Part shown: positions 1 through 7,921 of the stretch, piece by piece
Layout of the letters: every line of letters begins with the position of its first letter
How positions within the stretch are numbered: the stretch's first letter is position 1
From: Mycobacterium bourgelatii
GTDB taxonomy: Bacteria > Actinomycetota > Actinomycetes > Mycobacteriales > Mycobacteriaceae
Direction of reading: 5' to 3'
DNA length: 64,000 nucleotides
NCBI RefSeq assembly: GCF_010723575.1
Contig: NZ_BLKZ01000001.1
Span: forward strand, 2,852,001-2,916,000
Notes under the pieces: model-generated
Databases searched by the model: none
The model's input: only the letters and a program-made list of their open reading frames with translations
Told to the model about the DNA's origin: nothing
Program-made: the position numbers and the translations under genes

Positions 1-52
1 CCCTGCAGTGGTAAATGTCTTGGTTTCTCGTGCCGTCGGCCGGTCGGCGGTG

Positions 53-252
53 TGCGCCGCACGTCGAACGTGCGGCCTATTTACCGCCACCGCGCGAAAC
101 CGGGCCATTTCCCTCACGCTCGGCGACCCGCGATGGCGAGGCGGCGTTGCGCCGCACGTCGAACGTGCGGCCTATTTACCGCCACCGCCCGAAACCGGGC
201 CATTCCCCTCACGCTCGGCGACCCGCGACGCGACCCGCGAGGCGACCCGCGA
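53..252. repeat. 81-bp direct repeats with palindromes, then 12-bp tandem repeats
   Basis: Two direct copies of an 81-bp unit lie at 53-133 and 148-228 and differ at only two positions. Each contains a perfect inverted repeat with 9-bp arms GCCGCACGT/ACGTGCGGC around a CGA loop (56-76 and 151-171). The second copy runs into three tandem 12-bp units of the type GGCGACCCGCGA (217-252). The block ends about 55 bases before the first gene and has no convincing coding frame. It could be a mycobacterial interspersed repeat, a pair of RNA hairpins or a regulatory array for the gene at 308; its function is unknown. Confidence 0.85.
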
Positions 253-307
253 GGCGGACTTCGCGCGTACATGAGCGACAGCCGTGCGGGGTAGGACTAA
301 GGGTGTG

Positions 308-793
308 ATGAATGCCCAGGAACTAGCTCAGGAACTCGGCCACCCCGGTGCCCAACAGCTGCTCGCAGGTTCGATGGCCCGGCTCGCTTACAACGGACAT
401 GACGGCTTCCCCAGAGTCATCCCCGTCGGGTTTTACTGGACCGGCGACCGCATCGTGGTGTCCACGGCACCGACGTCCCCGAAAGCCCGCGCGCTGTCAT
501 CCCGCCCGCAAGTCGCAATGACGATCGACACCGGTTCCACCCCCGAAGAAGCCAAGGCGCTCTTGATGCGCGGCGTCGCCACCCTCGAAACCGTCGACGG
601 TGTCACCGAGGAGTACCTCGCGGCGGCGAGGAGCTCAATGGACGAACCCCGAGCTGCCGAATTCGAAGACAACGTGCGCTCGACCTACAAGCAGATGGTG
701 CGCATCTCGATCGAGCCGCTCTGGGCGCGGTTCTATGACTTTGGCGCCGGCCGGTTACCCGCATTTCTGGCGGACCTCGTCAACGACGGCTAG
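308..793 (+). CDS. PPOX-like / flavin split-barrel family protein
   Basis: This 161-residue protein resembles the pyridoxamine-5'-phosphate-oxidase-like / F420-binding split-barrel proteins that are numerous in mycobacteria. Family-type features are an N-terminal helix (AQQLLAGS), the strand set RVIPVGFYWTGDRIVVSTAP, then PKARALSSRPQVAMTID and a C-terminal RISIEPLWARFYDFG. I chose ATG 308 because the family usually begins close to this helix; an upstream frame opens at 284 without family resemblance. Such proteins bind FMN or F420 and act as small-molecule reductases or oxidases; the substrate here is unknown. The next gene follows after 79 bases on the same strand. Confidence 0.75.
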   Translation: MNAQELAQELGHPGAQQLLAGSMARLAYNGHDGFPRVIPVGFYWTGDRIVVSTAPTSPKARALSSRPQVAMTIDTGSTPEEAKALLMRGVATLETVDGVTEEYLAAARSSMDEPRAAEFEDNVRSTYKQMVRISIEPLWARFYDFGAGRLPAFLADLVNDG

Positions 794-872
794 TCCGCAT
801 CTCTCGACGACCGGTCGAGGTTCCTGCTGGGTTTCTACCTGTGTCGTCCATCTGACACTTAAACTTCTGCGG

Positions 873-2258
873 GTGTTCACCGACGAGTTGCGACGCGTTC
901 CGACACGCGCTCGACTCGCGCGCATCTGGCCGCCGCTCGCCGTCGCGGCGATCGCCCTTATCCTGGTCGCGTTGCAGGTCACCGCGCACAAGGCCGGCTT
1001 CCAAGGCCCCCTGCACAGCCTGCTCAGCGACTACGTGGCCGCTCCGAAGTCGGTCACGGTGCCCTGGGTCGGTTTCGGTCTGGCCATGGCCGGGTTGTCC
1101 AACCGCTGGCGGATCGCCGCACTTTCCGTGGCCGTGGCTCTCGACGTCGCCTTCGCCGCCGAGCGCCTGGTGCGCGGCGGCGGGTTGGCGTTTGGCAACG
1201 GTCCGCTGATCGTCATCACCGGATTGGCTGCAGTGGCCGTCTACCGCTGGGTGAAGGGGGAATCCATACCGGCCTTCCGCGGAGTCGGTTTCGGCCTCCT
1301 GCTCATCATCGCGACAAAGGTCGGCGACAGCTGGCTGAGCATCACCGCGATCACCCGCCCAAAGGTCGTCGACGAGTATGCGTTGCTCGCCGATCACGCC
1401 CTGGCGCAACCGTCTTGGCTCTTCGGTCGGCTGGTCGAAGCGGGCGGGCCCGTGCTCTACGGGGCACTGCACTGGGTGTACATCGAGTTGCCAGCCGCAG
1501 CCCTGGTGGTCGCGTTCTACCAGCTGCGCAACGTGCGCACCGAAGGTTGGCCTCGTCACTTTCTGGTCCCGACGTTCCTGGTGCTCGGATTGGTCGGGCC
1601 GTTGATCTACCTGCTGTTTCCGTTGGTGGGCCCCGCCTTCGCCTTCGGCGCGGGCGGTGGGGGCTTCCAGATCGGCGACTACTGGCCGCACACCCTGCCC
1701 CCGATCGACATGGCGCCAGCAGCCGTGCCCTTCGACAGCAAGACCCCGCGCAACTGCATGCCCTCGATGCACACGGCTTGGGCGCTCGCGGTGTTCATCC
1801 ACTCCCGTCCCGGCCCACGTTGGCTACGCGCAGGCGGCTCGTTCTGGCTGGCATGCACCATCGCGGCGACGCTTGGCTTCGGCTACCACTACGGCGTCGA
1901 CCTTGTGGCGGGCGCGGTGTTATGCCTGACGGCCGAGGCGGTATTGCGCGAACCGGTGCGAGGTCGCATTTGGACGCGGGTGGGGTTTGTGGCGTTCGGT
2001 GCGGCCTTCTTGACGGTCTTGGTGCTGTGCTGCCGCTATCTGGCCGAGGAGATGGCACGCCATCCGTTCGTCTTCGGGCCACTGATCATCGGGGCGACGG
2101 TAGCTTTCGTCTCCACCTTCTACGCGACCTTCTTCGCTCGGCCGGCTCAGGCGGCCGCACCCGAGGACGCCACGACATTGCCCGTTCGCGGCGGCTTGAC
2201 CGCGGCCATGCTGGCGGGCGAGCCGGCGGCCCAGCCCGAGCCGGGGTCGACCCGCTAG
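873..2258 (+). CDS. PAP2-family membrane phosphatase / inositol-phosphotransferase-like protein
   Basis: A 461-residue polytopic membrane protein. The PAP2 signature appears as PSMHTAWALAVF and, about 35 residues later, GYHYGVDLVAGA, which supply the two catalytic histidines of the phosphatase/transferase fold. This spacing resembles the Aur1/Ipt1-type PAP2 branch. About ten hydrophobic segments are visible. Proteins of this type cleave or transfer phosphate groups on lipids at the membrane; the substrate is not predictable. I chose GTG 873 because upstream in-frame sequence is a shadow of the preceding gene. Its stop codon overlaps that of the convergent methyltransferase within one CTAG (2255-2258), so no intergenic terminator separates them. 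Confidence 0.8.
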   Translation: MFTDELRRVPTRARLARIWPPLAVAAIALILVALQVTAHKAGFQGPLHSLLSDYVAAPKSVTVPWVGFGLAMAGLSNRWRIAALSVAVALDVAFAAERLVRGGGLAFGNGPLIVITGLAAVAVYRWVKGESIPAFRGVGFGLLLIIATKVGDSWLSITAITRPKVVDEYALLADHALAQPSWLFGRLVEAGGPVLYGALHWVYIELPAAALVVAFYQLRNVRTEGWPRHFLVPTFLVLGLVGPLIYLLFPLVGPAFAFGAGGGGFQIGDYWPHTLPPIDMAPAAVPFDSKTPRNCMPSMHTAWALAVFIHSRPGPRWLRAGGSFWLACTIAATLGFGYHYGVDLVAGAVLCLTAEAVLREPVRGRIWTRVGFVAFGAAFLTVLVLCCRYLAEEMARHPFVFGPLIIGATVAFVSTFYATFFARPAQAAAPEDATTLPVRGGLTAAMLAGEPAAQPEPGSTR

Positions 2259-3412
2259 CCCCGCTTACGGCAGATCAGCAGTGCCTCGATGTAATCGCAG
2301 CGATGGCGGCCCGGGTCTTCGGCGACGCGCTCCTCAAGCTCTCCGAGGAAATCGGCGAGAAGACCCGCAGCACGTGTCTCACCCTCACGGGCGAAAGCAC
2401 CCAGGAAAAGCGGCCCGCCCCACGCCGTCGCACTCTTGACGTAGTCGCGGGCGAACACCGCCGGATCGACATGCCAGTACGGGTTGTCGAGCCGGAACAA
2501 CTCGGCGCTTTCGAGTTCTAGTCCCGCAAACCGCCCGCCGCCTGCTTCGAACGGAGCCCGGAATTCGTCGAGCGTGCGCGACCACACCGGAACGACGGCC
2601 GCCTCGACGGTAGTGGCACCGATCCGCCCCGCTCGACGCCAGTCGGCGAGCAGCCGATTCATGTCGCCGATGAGTTCGGTGTAGAGCCCCGTCCGGTCGG
2701 GGCATGCAGCAGGCGAGGCCGGGACGGCAGCGATGAACGACCCACCCGGTGCCAGTTCTGCTGCGCGCATCTCGAGCAGTTGTTCCCAGTTCCGCTCGGC
2801 CGCAAGGCGCCATGCGCGGCGCTCGTCCTCGTCCGTGTGGTCGGGGTAACCGGGGAATACCGAGCCTGTCGAGGGCAGTCCGGCGGCGTCGGCAACCCAG
2901 TGCATGCATGTCCCAGTCACCGCGATGTGCACGGTGCCGTGGGGCAGGGAGGGAGCCTGGTGAAGCGGGATTCCGGCCATCGAGACGACCGTGGCGGGAG
3001 TTGGCTGCGCATCGAGCGCTCGCCGGCAGGCCTCGCCGTGCGCCTCCGGCGCGGCGTAGTGGGCGCCCGTTCCGGTGTCGGCGACCCCGGGGCCGGACTC
3101 GCCCAATGCGGGGATCACGGCGAAATCGCCCGCATCCACCGCGGGGCCGAAAGCGTTCCGCAGATGGCAGGCGGCCACACTCCATGCGTTGGTGGGCAGA
3201 TCGACGAGGGTGTAGACCAGCGGGCGTCCGCTGCGCAGGACGGTCAGATCGCGAATGAGGTCGTGCGAGTTCACGCCGTCCGCGGCGCCCAGATCTGCCA
3301 CCCGCAACACCGGTTCGGTGCTCAGCTCTTCCGCGGCGGCCCGCACGGCGGGGTGGGTCGCTTCAAAGGCGGCGCGTTGCGAAAGAGCATGGCGCGCATA
3401 GTCATCCGCCAT
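2255..3412 (-). CDS. SABATH-type SAM-dependent carboxyl methyltransferase
   Basis: A 385-residue methyltransferase resembling the SABATH family (salicylate/jasmonate carboxyl methyltransferases). SAM-binding motif I reads RVADLGAADGVNS, followed by a second acidic strand YTLVDLPTNAW and late aromatic regions RLDNPYWHVDP. Length agrees with the family (about 350-390). These enzymes methylate the carboxylate of a small acid using SAM. ATG 3412 gives the family-like start (MADDYARHALSQRAAFE); an in-frame GTG at 3544 would overlap the upstream stop but adds about 44 unrelated residues. It follows an LCMT-like methyltransferase on the same strand, suggesting an operon of two O-methyltransferases. 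Confidence 0.78.
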   Translation of the reverse strand: MADDYARHALSQRAAFEATHPAVRAAAEELSTEPVLRVADLGAADGVNSHDLIRDLTVLRSGRPLVYTLVDLPTNAWSVAACHLRNAFGPAVDAGDFAVIPALGESGPGVADTGTGAHYAAPEAHGEACRRALDAQPTPATVVSMAGIPLHQAPSLPHGTVHIAVTGTCMHWVADAAGLPSTGSVFPGYPDHTDEDERRAWRLAAERNWEQLLEMRAAELAPGGSFIAAVPASPAACPDRTGLYTELIGDMNRLLADWRRAGRIGATTVEAAVVPVWSRTLDEFRAPFEAGGGRFAGLELESAELFRLDNPYWHVDPAVFARDYVKSATAWGGPLFLGAFAREGETRAAGLLADFLGELEERVAEDPGRHRCDYIEALLICRKRG

Positions 3413-3540
3413 GCCCGAAAGCTCGGGACGTGCTGACGTGGCGCCTCCTTTCCGCGCGGGCGTCGCCCACAGTCGCCAGCGCGATCGGAACATCCTCCCA
3501 CGGGTTCTTGTGCCCGCCAAGGCGACAACTTCAGCGCATT

Positions 3541-4437
3541 TCACATGCGATCCGCTGTCGCGACCGCCAGCCAGCTGTCGTCCGACAGTCGACTGCGGCG
3601 CGCCGGGTCATATCGGTTCAGCAACCCTTCGACGGTTAAATGCTCGCGCGGCTGAAAGAGGTGGTCGGTGAGGAGGGCATCTAGACCGGCCTCGGTGAAG
3701 TCGCTTCGATACGGTTCGCCGCGCCGGGCGACCATGCGCGCAACGCGGCCGGCGCTCTTCCATGAGGTGTGTCCAGCGACGACACCCGCACGGATGTAGT
3801 CGACGACCAGACGGCTACCGGGCGCGCAGATTTCGGCCAAGTCGGCGAGGGTTGCGCTAATGGCGCCGCTGGTCAAATACGGTGTGACACCAAGCCAAAT
3901 GATCAGGGTCGGCCGGGACGGATCGTATCCGCTGCCGATGAGGCACTCGCGCAGCACGCGATGCTCAAAATCGCATGGCACCCAGCTGATTTCACAGTCA
4001 CGACGTGTTGACAGGAGGCGCTGGGTCACCAGCCACTTGTGGGCTTGGGTGGTCGGCGCGTCCACCTCGAAAACCCGCACTCCGGTAGTGCCGTGGCGCA
4101 GGCTGGTGGTGTCGAAGCCCGTACCGAGCAGGACGACTTGGTCGATTCCGTCGCGGATTGCGCCGTCGAGCGCATCGTCGGCGTAGCGCACCCGCAGCAT
4201 GATGTGGGCGTGCAATCCGCCCCAGAGACGGTCGATTCCACGAAGTGCGGCATCCGCCAAACGTGGGTGCGCCAGCATGGCGCGCAACGCGGGGTGCGCG
4301 ACGAAGTGCCGGGAGTACGGGTCGTCGATGAGACGACGGTCCGGCGGCCGCAGCGATTCCGCCGCGCGTTGGGCAGCGTTGAGCTGCGCGGTCAAGCTCG
4401 CCGTCCGGTCAAGACGCCGATTGGCTACGACGACCAT
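3541..4437 (-). CDS. LCMT/PPM1-family SAM-dependent methyltransferase
   Basis: A 298-residue member of the leucine-carboxyl-methyltransferase-like family, of which mycobacteria carry many paralogues. Characteristic blocks are an N-terminal segment with DRRLIDDPYSRHF, the SAM site QVVLLGTGFDTTSLR, VFEVDAP, and LVVDYI near the C-terminus. ATG 4437 is preceded by AAAGGTGG at good spacing; an upstream frame extends to 4512 but would invade the divergent promoter. It is the first gene of a two-gene minus-strand operon with the SABATH-like methyltransferase and is divergent from the MocR regulator, which may control it. The substrate is unknown. Confidence 0.85.
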   Translation of the reverse strand: MVVVANRRLDRTASLTAQLNAAQRAAESLRPPDRRLIDDPYSRHFVAHPALRAMLAHPRLADAALRGIDRLWGGLHAHIMLRVRYADDALDGAIRDGIDQVVLLGTGFDTTSLRHGTTGVRVFEVDAPTTQAHKWLVTQRLLSTRRDCEISWVPCDFEHRVLRECLIGSGYDPSRPTLIIWLGVTPYLTSGAISATLADLAEICAPGSRLVVDYIRAGVVAGHTSWKSAGRVARMVARRGEPYRSDFTEAGLDALLTDHLFQPREHLTVEGLLNRYDPARRSRLSDDSWLAVATADRM

Positions 4438-4490
4438 TTTCGCCACCTTTGGGTGTAGGGATCTGCGCGCCACCGACACTAGGAGCAGCA

Positions 4491-4516
4491 CCGGTCCGAC
4501 TGTAAGGTCCAATTAC
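4491..4516. promoter_or_regulatory. Divergent promoter with two GGTCC half-sites; possible leaderless MocR promoter
   Basis: The 79-base divergent region holds two direct GGTCC elements at 4493-4497 and 4506-4510, 13 bases apart. MocR regulators commonly bind direct repeats in such divergent promoters. TAAGGT at 4503-4508 fits a TANNNT -10 element and lies 8 bases before ATG 4517, so the regulator could be read from a leaderless transcript. This is inferred from sequence only. Confidence 0.3.
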
Positions 4517-5941
4517 ATGTCGAATTCGTGGACCAGTGAGGTCGGCGGCATCGACTTGCACCTGGATCTTCCGGCTGGCCGTGGTCGCCGCTCGGCGCTC
4601 GAAGTCGCGCTGCGACAAGCCATTCGAGATGGCCGCCTCGCTCCGGGGGCGCCTTTGCCATCCTCGCGTGCGCTGGCCGCTGAGCTAGGGCTGGCGCGCG
4701 GAACGGTCGTCGAGGTCTATGCACAACTGGCGGCAGAGGGATATCTACGCACTCGGCCGGGCGCAGCGACCGAGGTCGCGCACGGGCTGCACCTCCCGAC
4801 GCCGGTGAACGCGGAGCCGGCTAGTTCTCGCCACGTGGCCGACTTCCGCCTCGGCCGTCCCGACCTCAGCATGTTCCCGCGCGGCGAATGGCTGCGTGCG
4901 ATGCGCCGGGCCGTGCAGGTGACGGCGTATTCCGAACTCGGACCGGCAGATCCACGCGGCTCGACGCGGCTACGCGCGGCGCTGGCCAACTACCTGGGAC
5001 GCGTGCGCGGAGTGCTCACCACCCCGGAGCACATCGTGATCTGCAGTGGCTTCACCCAGGGCCTGCGGTTGGTGTGTGATGCGCTGGCCGCCAACGGCGC
5101 GCACTCGATCGCGCTGGAAAACCCGTGTCTGCCCGATCATCGCAGCATCCCAGCCGCCAGCGGACTTGCCGTAGTCCCGCTCGAAGTCGACGGTCGGGGT
5201 GCCCGGCCGGAGCGCTGCCCCGCGGCAGTTGCGGCGGTGGTGCTCACCCCGGCGCATCAGGCCCCGCTGGGCGCGACGCTTGAGGCCGACCGGCGTGCCG
5301 AGTTCGTCCGGGTTGCGACGACGCGCGATGTGTACCTCGTCGAAGACGACTACGACGGTGAGTTCCGCTACGACCGCCATCCCGTCGGGGCGCTGCAGGG
5401 TCTCGCGCCCGAGCACACGATCTATGCGGGCAGTGCCAGCAAGAGCCTGGCCCCGGGGCTCCGCCTGGGGTGGTTGGCACTGCCCACATCCCTCGTCGAT
5501 GCGGTGGTCGAAGCAAAACGACGTGCCGACCGCGGCACCGACGTGTTCGCGCAGTTGGCACTGGCGCAGATGATCGAGTCGGGTGGTCTCGACCGCCATA
5601 TCCGACGGATGCGTCGGCTCTACCGTCATCGACGCGACGCGCTCGTCACCACCGTCCACCAGCACGCACCTGCCGTATCGGTTCAAGGAATTGCTGCAGG
5701 ACTCCATGCCGTCATCTCGCTACCAGAAGGCGTCTCGGAGGCCGATGTTCTGACCGCGGCAGCGCAACGCAACATTGCCCTCACGGGGCTAACCCCGTTC
5801 TGGCACAGCACAAATCGCGGTCCAGAGGGAGATGCGGAGGGAATCGTCGTCGGTTACGGGACGCCGGCACAGCACGGATACACCACTGCCCTTGAACACC
5901 TGGGGCGCTTGCTGGGTGCAGCGACAAGGACATCGGCGTAG
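4517..5941 (+). CDS. MocR/GntR-type regulator with aminotransferase-like domain
   Basis: A 474-residue regulator with an N-terminal winged helix (roughly residues 25-85: LEVALRQAIRDGRLAPG then PSSRALAAELGLARGTVVEVY) fused to a fold-type I aminotransferase-like domain. The PLP-binding lysine is in SASKSLAPGLRLGW, at about residue 309, and EDDYDGEFRYD is the usual conserved block. Length matches MocR proteins (about 460-500). They sense PLP or amino compounds and generally regulate adjacent or divergent genes, here two SAM-dependent methyltransferases. ATG 4517 gives the normal start just before the winged helix; the open frame continues upstream only as shadow. Confidence 0.9.
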   Translation: MSNSWTSEVGGIDLHLDLPAGRGRRSALEVALRQAIRDGRLAPGAPLPSSRALAAELGLARGTVVEVYAQLAAEGYLRTRPGAATEVAHGLHLPTPVNAEPASSRHVADFRLGRPDLSMFPRGEWLRAMRRAVQVTAYSELGPADPRGSTRLRAALANYLGRVRGVLTTPEHIVICSGFTQGLRLVCDALAANGAHSIALENPCLPDHRSIPAASGLAVVPLEVDGRGARPERCPAAVAAVVLTPAHQAPLGATLEADRRAEFVRVATTRDVYLVEDDYDGEFRYDRHPVGALQGLAPEHTIYAGSASKSLAPGLRLGWLALPTSLVDAVVEAKRRADRGTDVFAQLALAQMIESGGLDRHIRRMRRLYRHRRDALVTTVHQHAPAVSVQGIAAGLHAVISLPEGVSEADVLTAAAQRNIALTGLTPFWHSTNRGPEGDAEGIVVGYGTPAQHGYTTALEHLGRLLGAATRTSA

Positions 5942-6372
5942 TGGTGCGGTCCGAGGTCGGTGGCGCACCGTAAGCCTCAGGATCGGGCCGGTCACTGCTA
6001 ATACGGAAAACGACCAAATGACGCTGCGTATCAATTTCTTGACCTTGTGTTTCAAATAGTCTGTGCCAGACAAATTGACCCAATTCTTTGACTCCTTGTT
6101 TCATTATCGAAGAATGGCGTGCCAGCCGTTGACAACCACTCGCTCTTGAGCGAGGCTAAAAACCGCCTGTTGAAAAGTCACTCAGCGGTGTGAGTCGCTA
6201 CGTACAGTCCAGAGCAGGCGGTTCGATCTGGTCAGATAGTTGCGACGAGGTCGTCCGTGGAACGAAATCAGTAAAGGAGGTTCAAACAGCTAACAGCGTT
6301 GTTCCGGAAATACCAGAACAATTGTTCAGCGCTGGCTGACGTTAAAAGATTAAGGCGGGGTAGAGGGCAGTT
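5942..6372. other. AT-richer non-coding leader with hairpins
   Basis: No gene is supported here. A hairpin occurs at 6139-6154 (CTCGCT/AGCGAG). A 9-bp outer stem, AACCGCCTG at 6161-6169 pairing with CAGGCGGTT at 6215-6223, encloses a 5-bp stem ACTCA/TGAGT (6180-6195). AAAGGAGG at 6273-6280 looks like a strong ribosome-binding site but no start codon follows at useful distance. Base composition is clearly lower in GC than flanking genes. It could be a structured 5' leader for the downstream small ORF and P450, or part of a degraded mobile element. Confidence 0.4.
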
Positions 6373-6537
6373 ATGCAGATTGCAGTTGACATCCAGGACT
6401 CGGTTACCTGCACCGAGAAAAATAGTGCGGGGTATGGCGACGTGAATGTCGTCCTAGAAATGAATTTCGGCGCACCGACCCGGCGGGTTGGGGATGTTGC
6501 CGGCGCCGCTGTGGTACCTAGCGGGTGTGTCAGATGA
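6373..6537 (+). CDS. Putative 54-aa small protein translationally coupled to P450
   Basis: An ORF of 54 codons starts at ATG 6373 after a GAGGG-containing leader. It begins MQIAVDIQDSVTCTEK and ends PSGCVR. Its TGA (6535-6537) overlaps ATG 6534 of the P450 as ATGA, a classical coupling arrangement. Its frame is closed upstream by TAG at 6361. It has two cysteines only, so it is not an ordinary ferredoxin, and no signal peptide or known motif is visible. It might be a P450 partner, a ribosomal peptide substrate or a chance ORF. I do not recognise it. Confidence 0.4.
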   Translation: MQIAVDIQDSVTCTEKNSAGYGDVNVVLEMNFGAPTRRVGDVAGAAVVPSGCVR

Positions 6538-7916
6538 CTAGCGGATTGGCAGGTAATAGGTCCCTGAGCCCCGATGCGGACGTAGTTGGCGGTGCGGTCA
6601 CGGACGCGACGACCACGAGCCTGAGTTTCCCGCCGGGTCCCGGAACTTCACCCCGGTATAAGGCGCTGTTCTGGTATCGACGGGCGCAAGTCATCGACCA
6701 GTGTGTGCGGCGGTACGGTGATGTCTTTTCCTTGACCGTTCCCGTGTACGGCCACGCTGTGGTGGTGGCCGAACCGGAGCACGCGCGCCAAGTGTGCACG
6801 GCTTCCAACGAGGAGGTGGGCTGCAGCACACCGAACCTGGGTGGGCTACTGGGCGCGAGTTCGGTTTTTGGCCTCGATGGAGCCGAACACCGTCGGCGCC
6901 GCCGTTTACTGGCTCCGCTTTTCCATAGCCGGCATTTCCGCCACTTTGAGCAGATTTTCGTCGAAGAGACGCTACGAGAATGCGAAACATGGCCTGAGGG
7001 CGAACATTTTGCACTGCTGCCCTCAACGACCCGGCTAAGCCTGGAAATCATGCTCCGGGTCATATTCGGAAGCCAGGATGGCAGTCTGAACGAGCTGCGC
7101 CGAATAGTCCCTCCGCTGGTCTCGATGGGTTCGACGTTGGCCGTTCTACCGGTGCCGCGCTCAGTGCGGCGGCGCATAAAGGGCAGATACACGCCGTGGG
7201 GCAGATTCCTGGAGCAACGGGATGCCTACCACGAACTCATTCGTCGCCTCGTTGAGATGCGCAAGGCCGACCCGGATTTCGATAGTCGGGACGATATTCT
7301 GACTTCGCTACTCAAGAGCAGGTACGAGGACGGTTCCGCGATGTCCGTCAAGGAGATCGCGGACGAGGTTCTCACCCTGCTCGCCGCGGGGCATGAAACC
7401 ACGGCCGCGACGCTGGCTTGGACGTTCGAGCGGATCACACGTCATCCCGATGTGCTCGCCGCGGTAACCGAGGAAGCCTTCACAGATGGCAACGAGTACC
7501 GACGGGCGGTCATCGCCGAAACGCAGCGGGCGCGCCCGGTCATAGCTTTGGTCGCACGCAAAGTCCACGCAGAGACATTTCAGCTCGGTGAGTGGAGTAT
7601 CCCCCGCGGCACAACGATCATGATCGCGCTATCGGAGCTACACAACCGCGAGCAGGAGTATCCCGATCCACAGCGGTTTGTGCCAGAGCGATTCATCGAA
7701 AGACCCCTTCCCCCTTACGCGTGGCTACCGTTCGGTGGCGGTAGCCGACGTTGTCTGGGCTCGGTCTTCGCGACCCTCGAAATGGAGGTAGTCCTCCGGA
7801 CCGTGTTGCGGCACTTCAGTGTCGAGCCGACAACGGCCGCGGATGAGCGACTTCAATGCCGGGGCGTAGCTGTTACGCCTAAGGACGGCGCACGCATCCT
7901 TGTGCACCGACGCTAA
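6534..7916 (+). CDS. Cytochrome P450 (CYP135/CYP138-like)
   Basis: A complete 460-residue P450. The I-helix oxygen-activation motif AGHETTAAT lies near residue 284, the K-helix ExxR is in ETQRARP, and the haem-binding loop FGGGSRRCLG carries the thiolate cysteine at about residue 407. The E-T-Q-R-x-R-P block and overall style resemble mycobacterial CYP135/CYP138 proteins. It would hydroxylate a hydrophobic substrate using a ferredoxin and reductase encoded elsewhere. I chose ATG 6534 because it overlaps the stop of the upstream small ORF; GTG 6525 in frame is an alternative. No terminator separates it from the convergent helicase, whose stop is five bases away. Confidence 0.92.
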   Translation: MTSGLAGNRSLSPDADVVGGAVTDATTTSLSFPPGPGTSPRYKALFWYRRAQVIDQCVRRYGDVFSLTVPVYGHAVVVAEPEHARQVCTASNEEVGCSTPNLGGLLGASSVFGLDGAEHRRRRRLLAPLFHSRHFRHFEQIFVEETLRECETWPEGEHFALLPSTTRLSLEIMLRVIFGSQDGSLNELRRIVPPLVSMGSTLAVLPVPRSVRRRIKGRYTPWGRFLEQRDAYHELIRRLVEMRKADPDFDSRDDILTSLLKSRYEDGSAMSVKEIADEVLTLLAAGHETTAATLAWTFERITRHPDVLAAVTEEAFTDGNEYRRAVIAETQRARPVIALVARKVHAETFQLGEWSIPRGTTIMIALSELHNREQEYPDPQRFVPERFIERPLPPYAWLPFGGGSRRCLGSVFATLEMEVVLRTVLRHFSVEPTTAADERLQCRGVAVTPKDGARILVHRR

Positions 7917-7921
7917 CGTCG

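Noticed and set aside
53..252. CRISPR array
   Set aside because: Only two long units with a 14-base gap and no set of unique spacers of uniform size; no cas genes.
780..1802. 340-codon minus-strand frame opposite the PAP2 gene
   Set aside because: The plus strand carries PAP2 motifs and helices; the minus translation is charged low-complexity sequence typical of shadow frames.
3413..3544. GTG 3544 as the start of the SABATH-like methyltransferase
   Set aside because: Although it overlaps the upstream stop, the added 44 residues are unlike the family N-terminus; ATG 3412 fits better.
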